From: JBJMHZ01 sp045807125
GTDB taxonomy: Bacteria; Actinomycetota; Actinomycetes; JAWWOL01
Reading direction: 5' to 3'
Length of the DNA stretch: 64,000 nt
Assembly: GCA_045807125.1 (NCBI GenBank)
Contig: JBJMHZ010000009.1
Span: 133,734 to 197,733 of the forward strand
Part shown: piece by piece, positions 55,311 through 62,801 of the stretch
How the letters are laid out: every line of letters starts with the position of its first letter
How positions within the stretch are numbered: the first letter of the stretch is position 1
Position numbers and translations under genes: made by a program
Notes under the pieces: generated by a model
The model's database searches: none
What the model was told of the DNA's origin: nothing
The model's input: only the letters and a program-made list of their open reading frames with translations

Positions 55311-55398
55311 CGGAGTCTCCACCGTCGTCTCCACGTCTCGTCGTCGGTTGTCGTCATGGGTCGTTGGGTTGTCGCAGCGGGCCTGGTGCTGGATCGGA

Positions 55399-56247
55399 TC
55401 AGCCAACGGGGTCCGCCAGGTTCTCGTAGAGCGCGAGCATGCGCCGGGCCTTGTGCACGAAGGGGGGTGCGAGCACGCGGTCCTTCGTGACGGCGAAGCC
55501 CGTGGCGTTCGCCTCGTAGTCCTTGATGGTCTGGCGGTAGCCGTCCAGCTCCTCAGGGTCCACGGTGAAGGCGGCCGCGATCGTCTCGACCTGCCTGGGG
55601 TGGATGGCCGCCTTGCCGGTGAAGCCCCAGCGCCGGGCAGCCTCGCTCTGCGCCCGGACGACGTCCATGTCCATGAGCTCGAACGAGTTGGTGTCGATGG
55701 CAGGCACGCCGTACCTCGCGGCCGCGGCGCACAACCTGGCACGGGCGTGCTCGACCATGTGCTCGTTCGGCGAGTACAGCTCGGAGACGAGGTCCGCCTG
55801 CCCGAAGTGCAGCCCGTCGCTCGCCGCCGCGATGTCGTAGGCGTTCTCGACGGCATCCAGGGTCTCGATGAAGCTGCAGATCTCGGGCGGGTTCGGCAGG
55901 CCGGACAGCAACGACCGGTAGATGGCCACGTCCCTGCCCTCCGCGACCTTGGGCACGAAGATGGTCTCCACCGGGACGCCGCCCACCTGGCCGTCCATCT
56001 CCAGGAGCACCTGGATGTCGCGCAGGCCGTCCGGCGTCGTGATGCAGTTGACCCGTACCTGGACCCCTTGCAGCCCCGACCCGGAGAGGTCGGCGCTCAT
56101 GAGCCGCTGCCGGGCCGCCTCCTTGGCGTGCTTGGGGATGGAGTCCTCGAGGTCCAGCACGACCGTGCTGGTGCCGGCCGGCACCGACTTGGCGATCGCG
56201 TCGATGCGCGGCGCCGGCGTGTAGAGCAGGCACGGATGGACCCTCAT
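55399..56247 (-). CDS. HpcH/HpaI (CitE/CoA-ester lyase) family protein
   Basis: The 282-residue TIM-barrel protein has V-V-L-D-L-E-D-S-I near residue 30, R-V-N-C near 64, F-V-P-K-V near 92, F-I-E-T near 125 and H-F-G-Q-A-D-L near 146 with the metal Asp. The C-terminal A-I-H-P-R-Q near 210 is usual for CitE/Mcl proteins. They cleave or form beta-hydroxyacyl-CoA such as malyl-, citramalyl- or beta-methylmalyl-CoA. The adjacent MaoC hydratase strengthens this. Its start overlaps the IPNS-like gene stop by 4 nt. The precise CoA ester is not known. Confidence 0.85.
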   Translation of the reverse strand: MRVHPCLLYTPAPRIDAIAKSVPAGTSTVVLDLEDSIPKHAKEAARQRLMSADLSGSGLQGVQVRVNCITTPDGLRDIQVLLEMDGQVGGVPVETIFVPKVAEGRDVAIYRSLLSGLPNPPEICSFIETLDAVENAYDIAAASDGLHFGQADLVSELYSPNEHMVEHARARLCAAAARYGVPAIDTNSFELMDMDVVRAQSEAARRWGFTGKAAIHPRQVETIAAAFTVDPEELDGYRQTIKDYEANATGFAVTKDRVLAPPFVHKARRMLALYENLADPVG

Positions 56248-57197
56248 GCGCCGCCCTCCCGCCCGAACAGCGCGTTCATCTTCTGCAACGAGAAGGTCTC
56301 GTACAGGATGGGCTCGTACCGGGCCGGGCGCTCCCGCACGAACTTCGGGAAGCACTCGATCAGCGTGTCGTCGTTCGCCAGCTTGAAGAAGACGATGGAC
56401 TGCCGCGGCTGGTCGGCCAGCTTCACCCGGTGCGGGGTCGAGACGTACTCGTCATTCGACCAGCGCGCCATGAGGTCGCCGATGTTGACGATGAACCAGT
56501 CCCGCTGGTCCACGCCGACGTCGCGCCAGGTGCCGGACAGGTCGCGGAGCTGGAGGCCGGGGCCGTCCTGCGTCAGCAGGGTGATCAGCGTGCCGTCGGT
56601 GTGCTCGCCCATGCCCTGGTCGTTGAGGAACTCCTCGTGCAGCCCGGGGTAGTAGTGCGAGCGGAGCGAGTCGTTGGACTTGTTGGTGCGCGTCGCGAAG
56701 AAGTCGCGCGGCAGCTCGAGCGCGACGGTCAGCAGCTCGGCGATCCGGTCGGCCAGGGTCTCGCAGGCCGCGAAGTACGCCTTGAGCGCGGAGCGGAGGG
56801 CGGTTCCGCGCTCGTCGGCGGGGAAGGGCAGCTCCTCGGCGTCGTCGAGAACGAGCCGCCCGACGCTGAGCTTCTCGACGTAGTCCGCCGGCATGCCGTG
56901 CTTGCCCGTGTAGGCGTAGGCGTTCTCGGACAGCAATGCGCTGTACCCGTACGGGCTGTAGTCGTTGTCGCCGCGCGAGGTGAGGGTGCGCATCGCGTGC
57001 TCGCGCTTCTCCTCCGTCGGGCGGCGGAAGAACTCCATCGAGACGTCGTACGCGTCGTCGAAGACCTTCGGCTCGATCCCGTGGTCGCGCACTACGAAGA
57101 AGCCGACCTCGGTGCACGCCCGCGAGATCTCGTCGGCCACGGCCGCCTCGTCGCCTTGCCGGGCCCGCTGCAGGCTGATCACGGGAACTGCGCTCAT
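56244..57197 (-). CDS. isopenicillin-N-synthase-family Fe(II)/2OG oxygenase
   Basis: This is a 317-residue DIOX_N/2OG-FeII_Oxy enzyme with the triad His199-x-Asp201 (G-E-H-T-D-G) and distal His256 (S-T-P-H-R-V). The R-x-S pair for 2-oxoglutarate is at Arg265/Ser267, favouring a 2OG-dependent hydroxylase or desaturase rather than IPNS itself. It starts directly after the MaoC TAG (TAGATG) and overlaps the CitE-like gene. The position suggests it oxidises the carbon skeleton made by the LeuA-MaoC-CitE set. Confidence 0.9.
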   Translation of the reverse strand: MSAVPVISLQRARQGDEAAVADEISRACTEVGFFVVRDHGIEPKVFDDAYDVSMEFFRRPTEEKREHAMRTLTSRGDNDYSPYGYSALLSENAYAYTGKHGMPADYVEKLSVGRLVLDDAEELPFPADERGTALRSALKAYFAACETLADRIAELLTVALELPRDFFATRTNKSNDSLRSHYYPGLHEEFLNDQGMGEHTDGTLITLLTQDGPGLQLRDLSGTWRDVGVDQRDWFIVNIGDLMARWSNDEYVSTPHRVKLADQPRQSIVFFKLANDDTLIECFPKFVRERPARYEPILYETFSLQKMNALFGREGGA

Positions 57198-57749
57198 CTA
57201 GGCCTCCTGGCTCAGGGCTACGCGGTCGGGGGAAGAGCCGCCGGCGGCTCTCATGGGGACGAGCACCGTCCGGGTGAACTCGATGACCTGCACGCCGTGC
57301 TGGTTCCGCCCCACGGTGCGCACGGTGACGACGCCGTCGCCGGGTCGCGACGTCGACGGCCGCTTCCCGACGATCGTGGTCTCGGCGTACAACGTGTCGC
57401 CGACGTAGACGGGCGCGCTCAGCCGCACCCCGTCCCAACCGAGGTTGGCGACGGCCTTCTGGCTGATCGTCCGTACGGTCATCCCGTTGACGATGCCGAA
57501 CGTCACGAGGCTCGACACCAGCAACTGCCCGAAGGAGGTCTGCGCGGCGTAGACGCCGTCAATGTGCAGCGGGTGCTGGTTGAGGCAGAGCAACGAGCTC
57601 CAGATGTTGTCGGTGGTGGAGATCGTCCGCCCCGGGCGATGCTCGATGACGTCACCGATCACGAAGTCCTCGTAGAGCAGGCCGCTGTCCTCGCGGTACC
57701 GGCCGGGCTCCACCTCGACGTACGCCGGGATCGCTCCGTCACGGCTCAC
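57198..57749 (-). CDS. MaoC-like hydratase, mesaconyl/itaconyl-CoA type
   Basis: The 183-residue hotdog protein has the MaoC hydratase core N-Q-H-P-L-H-I-D near residue 58 (catalytic Asp/His), S-S-L-V-T-F-G near 80, S-Q-K-A-V-A-N-L-G-W near 96 and V-Y-V-G-D-T-L near 115. The N-Q-H-P-L-H and N-L-G-W blocks are those of the MaoC partners of CitE-type lyases, such as mesaconyl- and itaconyl-CoA hydratases. It would add or remove water across an alpha,beta-unsaturated dicarboxylyl-CoA. GTG start overlaps the leuA-like stop by 4 nt. Confidence 0.87.
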   Translation of the reverse strand: MSRDGAIPAYVEVEPGRYREDSGLLYEDFVIGDVIEHRPGRTISTTDNIWSSLLCLNQHPLHIDGVYAAQTSFGQLLVSSLVTFGIVNGMTVRTISQKAVANLGWDGVRLSAPVYVGDTLYAETTIVGKRPSTSRPGDGVVTVRTVGRNQHGVQVIEFTRTVLVPMRAAGGSSPDRVALSQEA

Positions 57750-59551
57750 CGCACGGCCTCCCGCGACGAGAGCGCGCCTGGCACGGTCGCAGCGTGCCCG
57801 GTGACGGTTCCGGCACGGCGCAGCGCCGACAGCACCGACCGGAGCGTCGCGCTCGAGGCGGTCTGCGCCAGGCCTGCTCCCCACGCGGAGCGCTGGTCAA
57901 CCACCACTTGCGCGTACGACACCCGCGGGAAGCCGTACGGGACGCCGGTGTCCGCCCCGCTGAGATGCGCGAGCTCGACTCCGACGCCGAGGCTCGCCAG
58001 TGCGCTCAGCAACGTGGCGACCGAGTCATCGCCGCCGTCGAGCTCGATCGTCGCGGCCCCTGCGTGGACGACGAGCGCGCTGCCCCCGGCGCGGTCGACG
58101 GCGCCGCCCGCGGACCACGCGGGGACGGCGGAGCCCGGCTCGCAGTACTCGGAGCGGAAGATCTCCCAGATGCGGTCCGGCTCCAGCTCGGCGCCGGTGA
58201 CGTCGGTGACGCGCTGGATGACCTTGGCGAAGTCGATCCGCAGGCCGGTGGGCAGGTCGAGCCCCCAGCCGGTGCGCAGGACGTGGGCGATCCCGCCCTT
58301 CCCCGACTGGCTGTTCACCCGGATGATGGCCCGGTAGTCGCGGCCGACGTCCTGCGGGTCGATCGGCAGGTACGGCACCTGCCACGGCAGCTCGGCGGCG
58401 GCCCGCCCGGACGCCGCGGCCTGCTCGGCGAGGTGCGCGAGGCCCTTGGAGACCGCGTCCTGGTGCGTGCCGGAGAAGGCGGTGTACACCAGGTCGCCGG
58501 CGTAGGGATGCCGAGGGTGGACCGGCATCTCGTTGCACTCCTCGACGACGCTGCGGATCGCGTTGATGTCCGAGATGTCGAGCTGCGGATCGATCCCGCG
58601 GCTGAAGAGGTTGAGCGCGAGCGTGACGAGGCAGACGTTGCCGGTCCGCTCGCCGTTGCCGAACAGCGTGCCCTCGACCCGGTCGGCCCCTGCCGCGAGC
58701 GCGAACTCGGCCGCGGCCACGGCCGTGCCGCGGTCGTTGTGCGGATGGATCGAGAGGATGATCGAGTCCCGCCGGTCGAGGCTGCGGTGCATCCACTCGA
58801 TCTGGTCGGCGAAGACGCTCGGTGCGTGCGCCTCCACGGTCGACGGCAGGTTGAGTATCAGCGGGCGGTCCGGCGTCGCGTCGACGGCCTCGGCCACCGC
58901 ATTCGTCACCTCGAGCGCGAACTCGGGCTCGGTGACGTTGAACGTCTCCGGCGAGTACTCGAACCGGATGCCGGAGCCGGTCGCCCGCTCCGCCAGCCGC
59001 ACCATCAGCTCCGAGCTGTCCCGCGCGAGCTTGAGCACCTCGGCCGTCGTCAGCTTGAACACGACCTCGCGCCACAGGCAGGACGTGGCGTGGCACAGGT
59101 GCACGACCGCGCGGTCGGCGCCGTGAACGGCGTCGAAGGTCCGCTCGATCAGCTCCGGCTTCGCCGGCGTGAAGACGGAGACGGTCACGTCGTCGGGGAT
59201 CCGGTCGTTGACGACGAGGTCGCGGACGAACTCGAACTCGGCCTCGCTCGCCGACGGGTAACCGACCTCGATGTCCTTGAACCCCATCCGGACCAGCAAG
59301 TCGAACATGAGCCGCTTTCGGCGCAGGTCCATGGGATTGGCCAGCGCCTGGTTGCCGTCGCGCAGGTCGACCGAGCTCCACAGCGGTGCGCGGCCGATCG
59401 GGTTGTCGATCCAGGTGCGCGACCCGGACGGGAGCATCGTCGGCGCGTCATCGCGGACGTACCGGTGAATCGGCATCGCGGACGGCTGCTGAGGGTTCCA
59501 CCACGGCTGCTCGCCGGATCCGTCCATGGAAGACGGCTTCGCCACCATCAT
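57746..59551 (-). CDS. 2-isopropylmalate-synthase-like enzyme (LeuA type 2)
   Basis: This is a 601-residue DRE-TIM metallolyase of the long LeuA type: W-S-S-V-D-L-R-D-G-N-Q-A-L at residues 58-70, I-H-P-H-N-D-R-G metal His pair near 290, and G-N-G-E-R-T-G-N near 318. The residue 520-600 segment is a LeuA dimer/regulatory-like domain, more variable than the catalytic part, so leucine feedback may be changed. It condenses acetyl-CoA with a 2-oxo acid; here it is probably a dedicated pathway copy. The ATG at 59551 has AGAGGA 5 nt upstream. It is the first gene of the long minus operon. Confidence 0.92.
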   Translation of the reverse strand: MMVAKPSSMDGSGEQPWWNPQQPSAMPIHRYVRDDAPTMLPSGSRTWIDNPIGRAPLWSSVDLRDGNQALANPMDLRRKRLMFDLLVRMGFKDIEVGYPSASEAEFEFVRDLVVNDRIPDDVTVSVFTPAKPELIERTFDAVHGADRAVVHLCHATSCLWREVVFKLTTAEVLKLARDSSELMVRLAERATGSGIRFEYSPETFNVTEPEFALEVTNAVAEAVDATPDRPLILNLPSTVEAHAPSVFADQIEWMHRSLDRRDSIILSIHPHNDRGTAVAAAEFALAAGADRVEGTLFGNGERTGNVCLVTLALNLFSRGIDPQLDISDINAIRSVVEECNEMPVHPRHPYAGDLVYTAFSGTHQDAVSKGLAHLAEQAAASGRAAAELPWQVPYLPIDPQDVGRDYRAIIRVNSQSGKGGIAHVLRTGWGLDLPTGLRIDFAKVIQRVTDVTGAELEPDRIWEIFRSEYCEPGSAVPAWSAGGAVDRAGGSALVVHAGAATIELDGGDDSVATLLSALASLGVGVELAHLSGADTGVPYGFPRVSYAQVVVDQRSAWGAGLAQTASSATLRSVLSALRRAGTVTGHAATVPGALSSREAVR

Positions 59552-59665
59552 TCGAGTCCTCTTCACCTGCGTCCTCGTTGCCGCCGGCCGGCGTTGCTGC
59601 GCTTCCGGAGCCCGCCCTCGTTCGGCGGCGGCCCCTGGCAGGGGGGAGGCGTGGTGGAGGCGCGG

Positions 59666-59679
59666 TTGATACAGGTCAA
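59666..59679. promoter_or_regulatory. possible -10/operator dyad (TTGA-N6-TCAA) upstream of the long operon
   Basis: On the minus strand TTGACCTGTATCAA combines a TATCAA -10-like box with a TTGA...TCAA dyad, about 115 nt upstream of the leuA-like ATG. This is weak but is the best candidate in the region for the operon promoter and a regulator site. Confidence 0.3.
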
Positions 59680-60049
59680 GTCAGGGACTTCACCGACGAG
59701 CGAGTCGACGGATCGCACCAACCGCGAGCGGCACCCGCGTACGGCAGTCTCAATGGGGGCGAAGGATGCGCTCGACGTGCGCCGCGTGGTGATCGTCCGC
59801 TGCGGGCGAATCGGCATTCAGTGTCATAAGTCGCGCATGCGACCATCGGCGCCGTGCGCGAGCGAAGTGACGAGGCGCTCCCCGTCGCTCGAGCGCTCCT
59901 CGAGTGGAGCCGCCGGCCGCCGGCCGCGATGGCGGCAGCGACGACGGCTTGCGGGACGAGATGCGTCCAGGGCGCGCGGAGGCCCGACGCAGCCACGGTC
60001 CACCCGACGCCCTGCCAGCGGGATCTGGACCGGCAGAGCGACGGTGGAA

Positions 60050-60104
60050 GCTGCTCGGGGCCGGGGCTGACCCGCGCGTTGTGCGCCCACCGGCCCCGAG
60101 CAGC
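60050..60104. repeat. strong hairpin with perfect 15-bp arms
   Basis: GCTGCTCGGGGCCGG (60050-60064) is exactly reverse-complementary to 60090-60104, with a 25-nt loop. It lies in non-coding DNA between luxR and the long operon and could be a terminator, an attenuator or the body of a structured RNA. Confidence 0.8.
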
Positions 60105-60211
60105 GGCTCGGGCGAGCGAACGTCGCGTGCAGGGTGCGACGCAGCTCCAATGGCCTTTACGATGGCCCGCCGGCCGATGCACCGTCCATGGGCAGGCGTC
60201 GCGTTCTTCTG

Positions 60212-60233
60212 GACCCTGCGTCTAGGCAGGGTC
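60212..60233 (-). terminator. hairpin at the luxR stop codon
   Basis: GACCCTGC and GCAGGGTC form 8-bp perfect arms with a 6-nt loop that includes the luxR stop TAG. It probably ends the aquaporin-luxR transcript, although no T-run follows. Confidence 0.5.
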
Positions 60234-61244
60234 ACCGGGGCGGTGCCGGTTCAGCGCCGCGAGCAGCTCGACCTGCGAGCGCACGCCGAGCTTGCGGTAC
60301 ACGGACGAGAGGTGGTTGCGCACGGTGCTCGGCGCGACGCTCAGCGCTCGAGCGACGTCGCTTCCGCGGGCACCGCGTTGCAATGCGGTGACGACCTGCC
60401 ACTCACGAGTGGTGAGCTGAGCCAGTCCCGGGAGCTCGGCCGCAGGAGGCAATGCCGCCATGGTCGCCATCGTGGCGGCCGCATTCGCTTCGTGCGCGAT
60501 CCGTGCGAGCCGCTCTCGAAGCTGTTGCGCGACGTCCTCGGTGGCGGTGTCGGAGATGACCGGTCTGAGCATGAACATGAACCCCGCGCTCTCGCCGCCT
60601 CCGGCGATCCAGGCGCGGCACCACCGCCACCCACCGTCAGCGGCGCGCACGCGGATCCGCACGATCACGGTCTCGCCGACGCGGTCGGCGTGCCCGAGCC
60701 CGGTGAGCAGGTCGGCGAGATCGCCGGGATTGACCGCCCCCAGGAACGGCTGACCGACGACGTCCTGCACGCCGAAGCCGAGCAATGCCTCGATGTCAGC
60801 GCTGATGCGGTCGATCCGCCAGTCGGCGTCGACGCTGCCGAGAACGACAGCGCCGACGGCCGGCACGCTCCACTCCGCGGAGCGCGAGGTGCCTTCGATC
60901 TCGTCGAGGACGAAGACAGCGGTGCGCGGTGGCCGCTCGTCGCCGAGCGCGTGCACCCACAGGTGCGCCTGCGCGCGCCGGCCGTCCGGGTAGTGCAGCC
61001 GGCGCGTCAGCTCGTACCCGTCGATCTGCCCCATGATGAGCAGCGGCAGCGCGGGGCTCGGACCACCGATCACGTACTGCGTGGCCTCGGTGCCGACGAT
61101 CTCGTCGCGCCGGGCTCCGCCGACCTCGATCAGCGGGTCGCTGATCTCGAGGATCCGGCGAGAGGCGAGCTCGACGAGCAGCATCGGGAACGGGGCTGCC
61201 GCCACGGCGGCCGCCTGCTCCGCCGACACCGTCTCGTCCGCCAC
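60222..61244 (-). CDS. PAS-domain LuxR-family transcriptional regulator
   Basis: This is a 340-residue regulator. The N-terminal 230 residues contain two PAS-like segments (F-P-M-L-L-V-E near 20, and S-V-D-A-D-W-R-I-D-R-I-S near 136 with G-A-V-N-P-G-D-L near 168). The C-terminal LuxR HTH is L-T-T-R-E-W-Q-V-V near 279 and A-P-S-T-V-R-N-H-L-S-S-V-Y-R-K-L-G-V near 308. There is no receiver domain or ATPase domain. It lies 18 nt after the aquaporin and faces away from furA. Being beside the cluster, it may control the long operon, but its orientation gives no proof. Confidence 0.85.
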   Translation of the reverse strand: MADETVSAEQAAAVAAAPFPMLLVELASRRILEISDPLIEVGGARRDEIVGTEATQYVIGGPSPALPLLIMGQIDGYELTRRLHYPDGRRAQAHLWVHALGDERPPRTAVFVLDEIEGTSRSAEWSVPAVGAVVLGSVDADWRIDRISADIEALLGFGVQDVVGQPFLGAVNPGDLADLLTGLGHADRVGETVIVRIRVRAADGGWRWCRAWIAGGGESAGFMFMLRPVISDTATEDVAQQLRERLARIAHEANAAATMATMAALPPAAELPGLAQLTTREWQVVTALQRGARGSDVARALSVAPSTVRNHLSSVYRKLGVRSQVELLAALNRHRPGDPA

Positions 61245-61262
61245 CAGTTCGGTCCTGCCCTG

Positions 61263-62057
61263 TCAGGGGGTGGAGGTGCCGCCCTCCACGCCGGTTCGGA
61301 GGTGCGGCGCCGTCTCGGGTGGCACGATCTGAGGCTGCGCATCCTCGCGGGCCGGATAGACGTACTGGTGCACGATCGCCGCGACGGCACCACCGGCCAG
61401 CGGCGCAAGGATGAAGACCCACAGCTGGCTCAGCGCGGTGCCGCCGACGAGCAACGCGGGCCCGATGCTGCGTGCCGGGTTGACCGAGGTGCCGGTCAGC
61501 GGGATGCCCATCAGGTGCACGGTGGCGAGGGCGAAGCCGATCGCCACGCCGGCGGTGAGCGTCGAGGCCGCCGCCCGCGTGACGCTGAGCACGACGAGCA
61601 CGAAGAGGAACGTCAGCACGACCTCGGCCAAGATCGCTCCTCCGGCGTTGAGCCCGATCATCGACTCCTTGCCGAACCCGTTGGCGCCCAGGCCCATCCG
61701 GTGCCGGTAGCTGGAGGAGGAGTTGACCAGGACGTCCAGCACGAGCGCGCCGACGATGCCACCGACGAGCTGCGCGGCCCAGTAGGCCGCCGCATCGCGG
61801 AGGGATATCCGGCGCGCCACCAGGAATCCCAATGTCACCGCCGGGTTGACGTGAGCGCCCGAGATCGGACCGAGCGCGTACACGAGCACGAGCAGGACGA
61901 GCCCGAACGCCAAAGCGGTGGCGACGACGCCGGCGGAAATGCTGCTGCCGGTCGCGCCGAAGCCGAACGACAATGTCGCCACGCCCGCGCCGAAGAAGAC
62001 CAGGAGCGCCGTACCCAGGACTTCGCTGACGAGCTTCTTGACATCCACGGTGCCCAT
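61263..62057 (-). CDS. aquaporin/MIP-family channel (AqpZ-like)
   Basis: This is a 264-residue MIP channel with both N-P-A boxes (Asn71-Pro72-Ala73 and Asn193-Pro194-Ala195, followed by selectivity Arg196) and six membrane helices. The H in the second selectivity region (A-T-V-H-L-M-G) near 181 favours a water channel of AqpZ type rather than a glycerol facilitator. A short charged C-terminal tail ends the protein. GGAGG lies 5 nt before the ATG. It precedes luxR by 18 nt, so the two are probably cotranscribed. Confidence 0.93.
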   Translation of the reverse strand: MGTVDVKKLVSEVLGTALLVFFGAGVATLSFGFGATGSSISAGVVATALAFGLVLLVLVYALGPISGAHVNPAVTLGFLVARRISLRDAAAYWAAQLVGGIVGALVLDVLVNSSSSYRHRMGLGANGFGKESMIGLNAGGAILAEVVLTFLFVLVVLSVTRAAASTLTAGVAIGFALATVHLMGIPLTGTSVNPARSIGPALLVGGTALSQLWVFILAPLAGGAVAAIVHQYVYPAREDAQPQIVPPETAPHLRTGVEGGTSTP

Positions 62058-62165
62058 GGCAACCTCCGGTCGCGCGCGACAAATGTCGCCGCCTCTCACG
62101 CCCGACCATAGGGCGGCCGTAGCGGTTCGGCCAGGGCCGAGGACGGGCTGCGACGCCGACCAGAG

Positions 62166-62197
62166 CTGGTACGCAGCCAGATCTGGACTTGCTCCAG
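62166..62197. promoter_or_regulatory. tandem CTGG-N7-CCAG dyads upstream of furA
   Basis: Two 15-bp dyads, CTGG-TACGCAG-CCAG (62166-62180) and CTGG-ACTTGCT-CCAG (62183-62197), lie end to end with a 2-bp gap, just upstream of the furA -10 box. They are likely operators, perhaps for FurA itself or a redox regulator. Confidence 0.6.
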
Positions 62198-62205
62198 TCT
62201 TGCGG

Positions 62206-62211
62206 TAGGCT
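62206..62211 (+). promoter_or_regulatory. leaderless -10 box (TAGGCT) of furA
   Basis: TAGGCT is followed by exactly 7 nt and the ATG at 62219. The tandem dyads end 8 nt upstream, so bound protein would cover the -35 region. Confidence 0.6.
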
Positions 62212-62218
62212 GCGATGA

Positions 62219-62668
62219 ATGGGGAGCGAGCCACCCGTCGACGGCGACGCGCTGCTGCGCCGGCACGGCATGCACGTCACGGCCCAGCGGCTGGCCGTCC
62301 TGCGGGCCATCTCCGCCGAACCGCACCGGACCGCCGATGACGTCTACACGGTCGTACGGGCCCAGATCGGCGCCATCTCGCGGCAGGCGGTGTACGACGC
62401 CCTCGCGGCCCTGACCGAGAAGGGCCTCCTCCGGCGCATCCAGCCCGCCGGGTCGCCGGCCCGCTACGAGAACCGGGTCGGCGACAACCACCACCACCTC
62501 ATCTGCCGGGCCTGCGGGCGGGTGGTCGACGTCGACTGCGCGGTCGGCGACACCCCCTGCCTGACGGCCGCCGACGACTCGGGCTATGACATAGACGAAG
62601 CTGAGGTCGTCTACTGGGGCCGATGTCCCGAGTGCCTCGCGGCGACCGCCGACCCGGCCGGCGGCTGA
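62219..62668 (+). CDS. furA: Fur-family redox/iron regulator (FurA-type)
   Basis: This is a 149-residue Fur repressor: winged helix V-T-A-Q-R-L-A-V-L-R-A-I near residue 19, I-S-R-Q-A-V-Y-D-A-L near 52, N-H-H-H-L-I-C-R-A-C-G near 90 with His ligands and the first Cys pair, and C-P-E-C near 136 for structural zinc. It is immediately upstream of katG in the same direction, the classic actinobacterial furA-katG arrangement in which FurA represses itself and katG until peroxide or iron depletion releases it. The leaderless start supports the chosen ATG. Confidence 0.93.
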   Translation: MGSEPPVDGDALLRRHGMHVTAQRLAVLRAISAEPHRTADDVYTVVRAQIGAISRQAVYDALAALTEKGLLRRIQPAGSPARYENRVGDNHHHLICRACGRVVDVDCAVGDTPCLTAADDSGYDIDEAEVVYWGRCPECLAATADPAGG

Positions 62669-62801
62669 CGCCGGGCCAGCGGCGCGACACGAGCAGACCG
62701 ACGCAGAGCAACCCAGATCAACGGAGCCTTGGACCCAGCGCAACGAACGTCACGAGCATCCAGCCAGCAGAGGGAACGGCAGAAGAGGAGAAGGACCCGA
62801 C

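Larger units (their letters stand above)
59552..60221. other. 670-nt gene-free region between the leuA-like operon and luxR
   Basis: No credible coding sequence is seen; open frames here are Arg/Ala-rich and low in plausible domains. It should hold the promoter of the long minus operon. A possible minus-strand promoter has GTGAAG, a 16-nt spacer and TATCAA (ending at about 59666), and TTGATACAGGTCAA (59666-59679) forms a partial dyad. A strong hairpin follows at 60050-60104. The region may also contain an unannotated small RNA. Confidence 0.5.

Noticed and set aside
31614..59551. Assignment of the cluster to a carbapenem or clavam pathway
   Set aside because: There is no beta-lactam synthetase or carboxyethylarginine synthase, and the two Fe/2OG-type oxygenases alone are not diagnostic.
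59750..60235. A minus-strand gene of about 160 codons between luxR and leuA
   Set aside because: No ribosome-binding site, no recognisable domain, Arg/Pro/Ser-rich, and it contains the hairpin.
59904..62111. A long open frame antisense to the LuxR and aquaporin genes
   Set aside because: Its product is Arg/Ala/Gly-rich without domains, and the opposite strand has two well-supported proteins; long antisense frames are common at this GC content.
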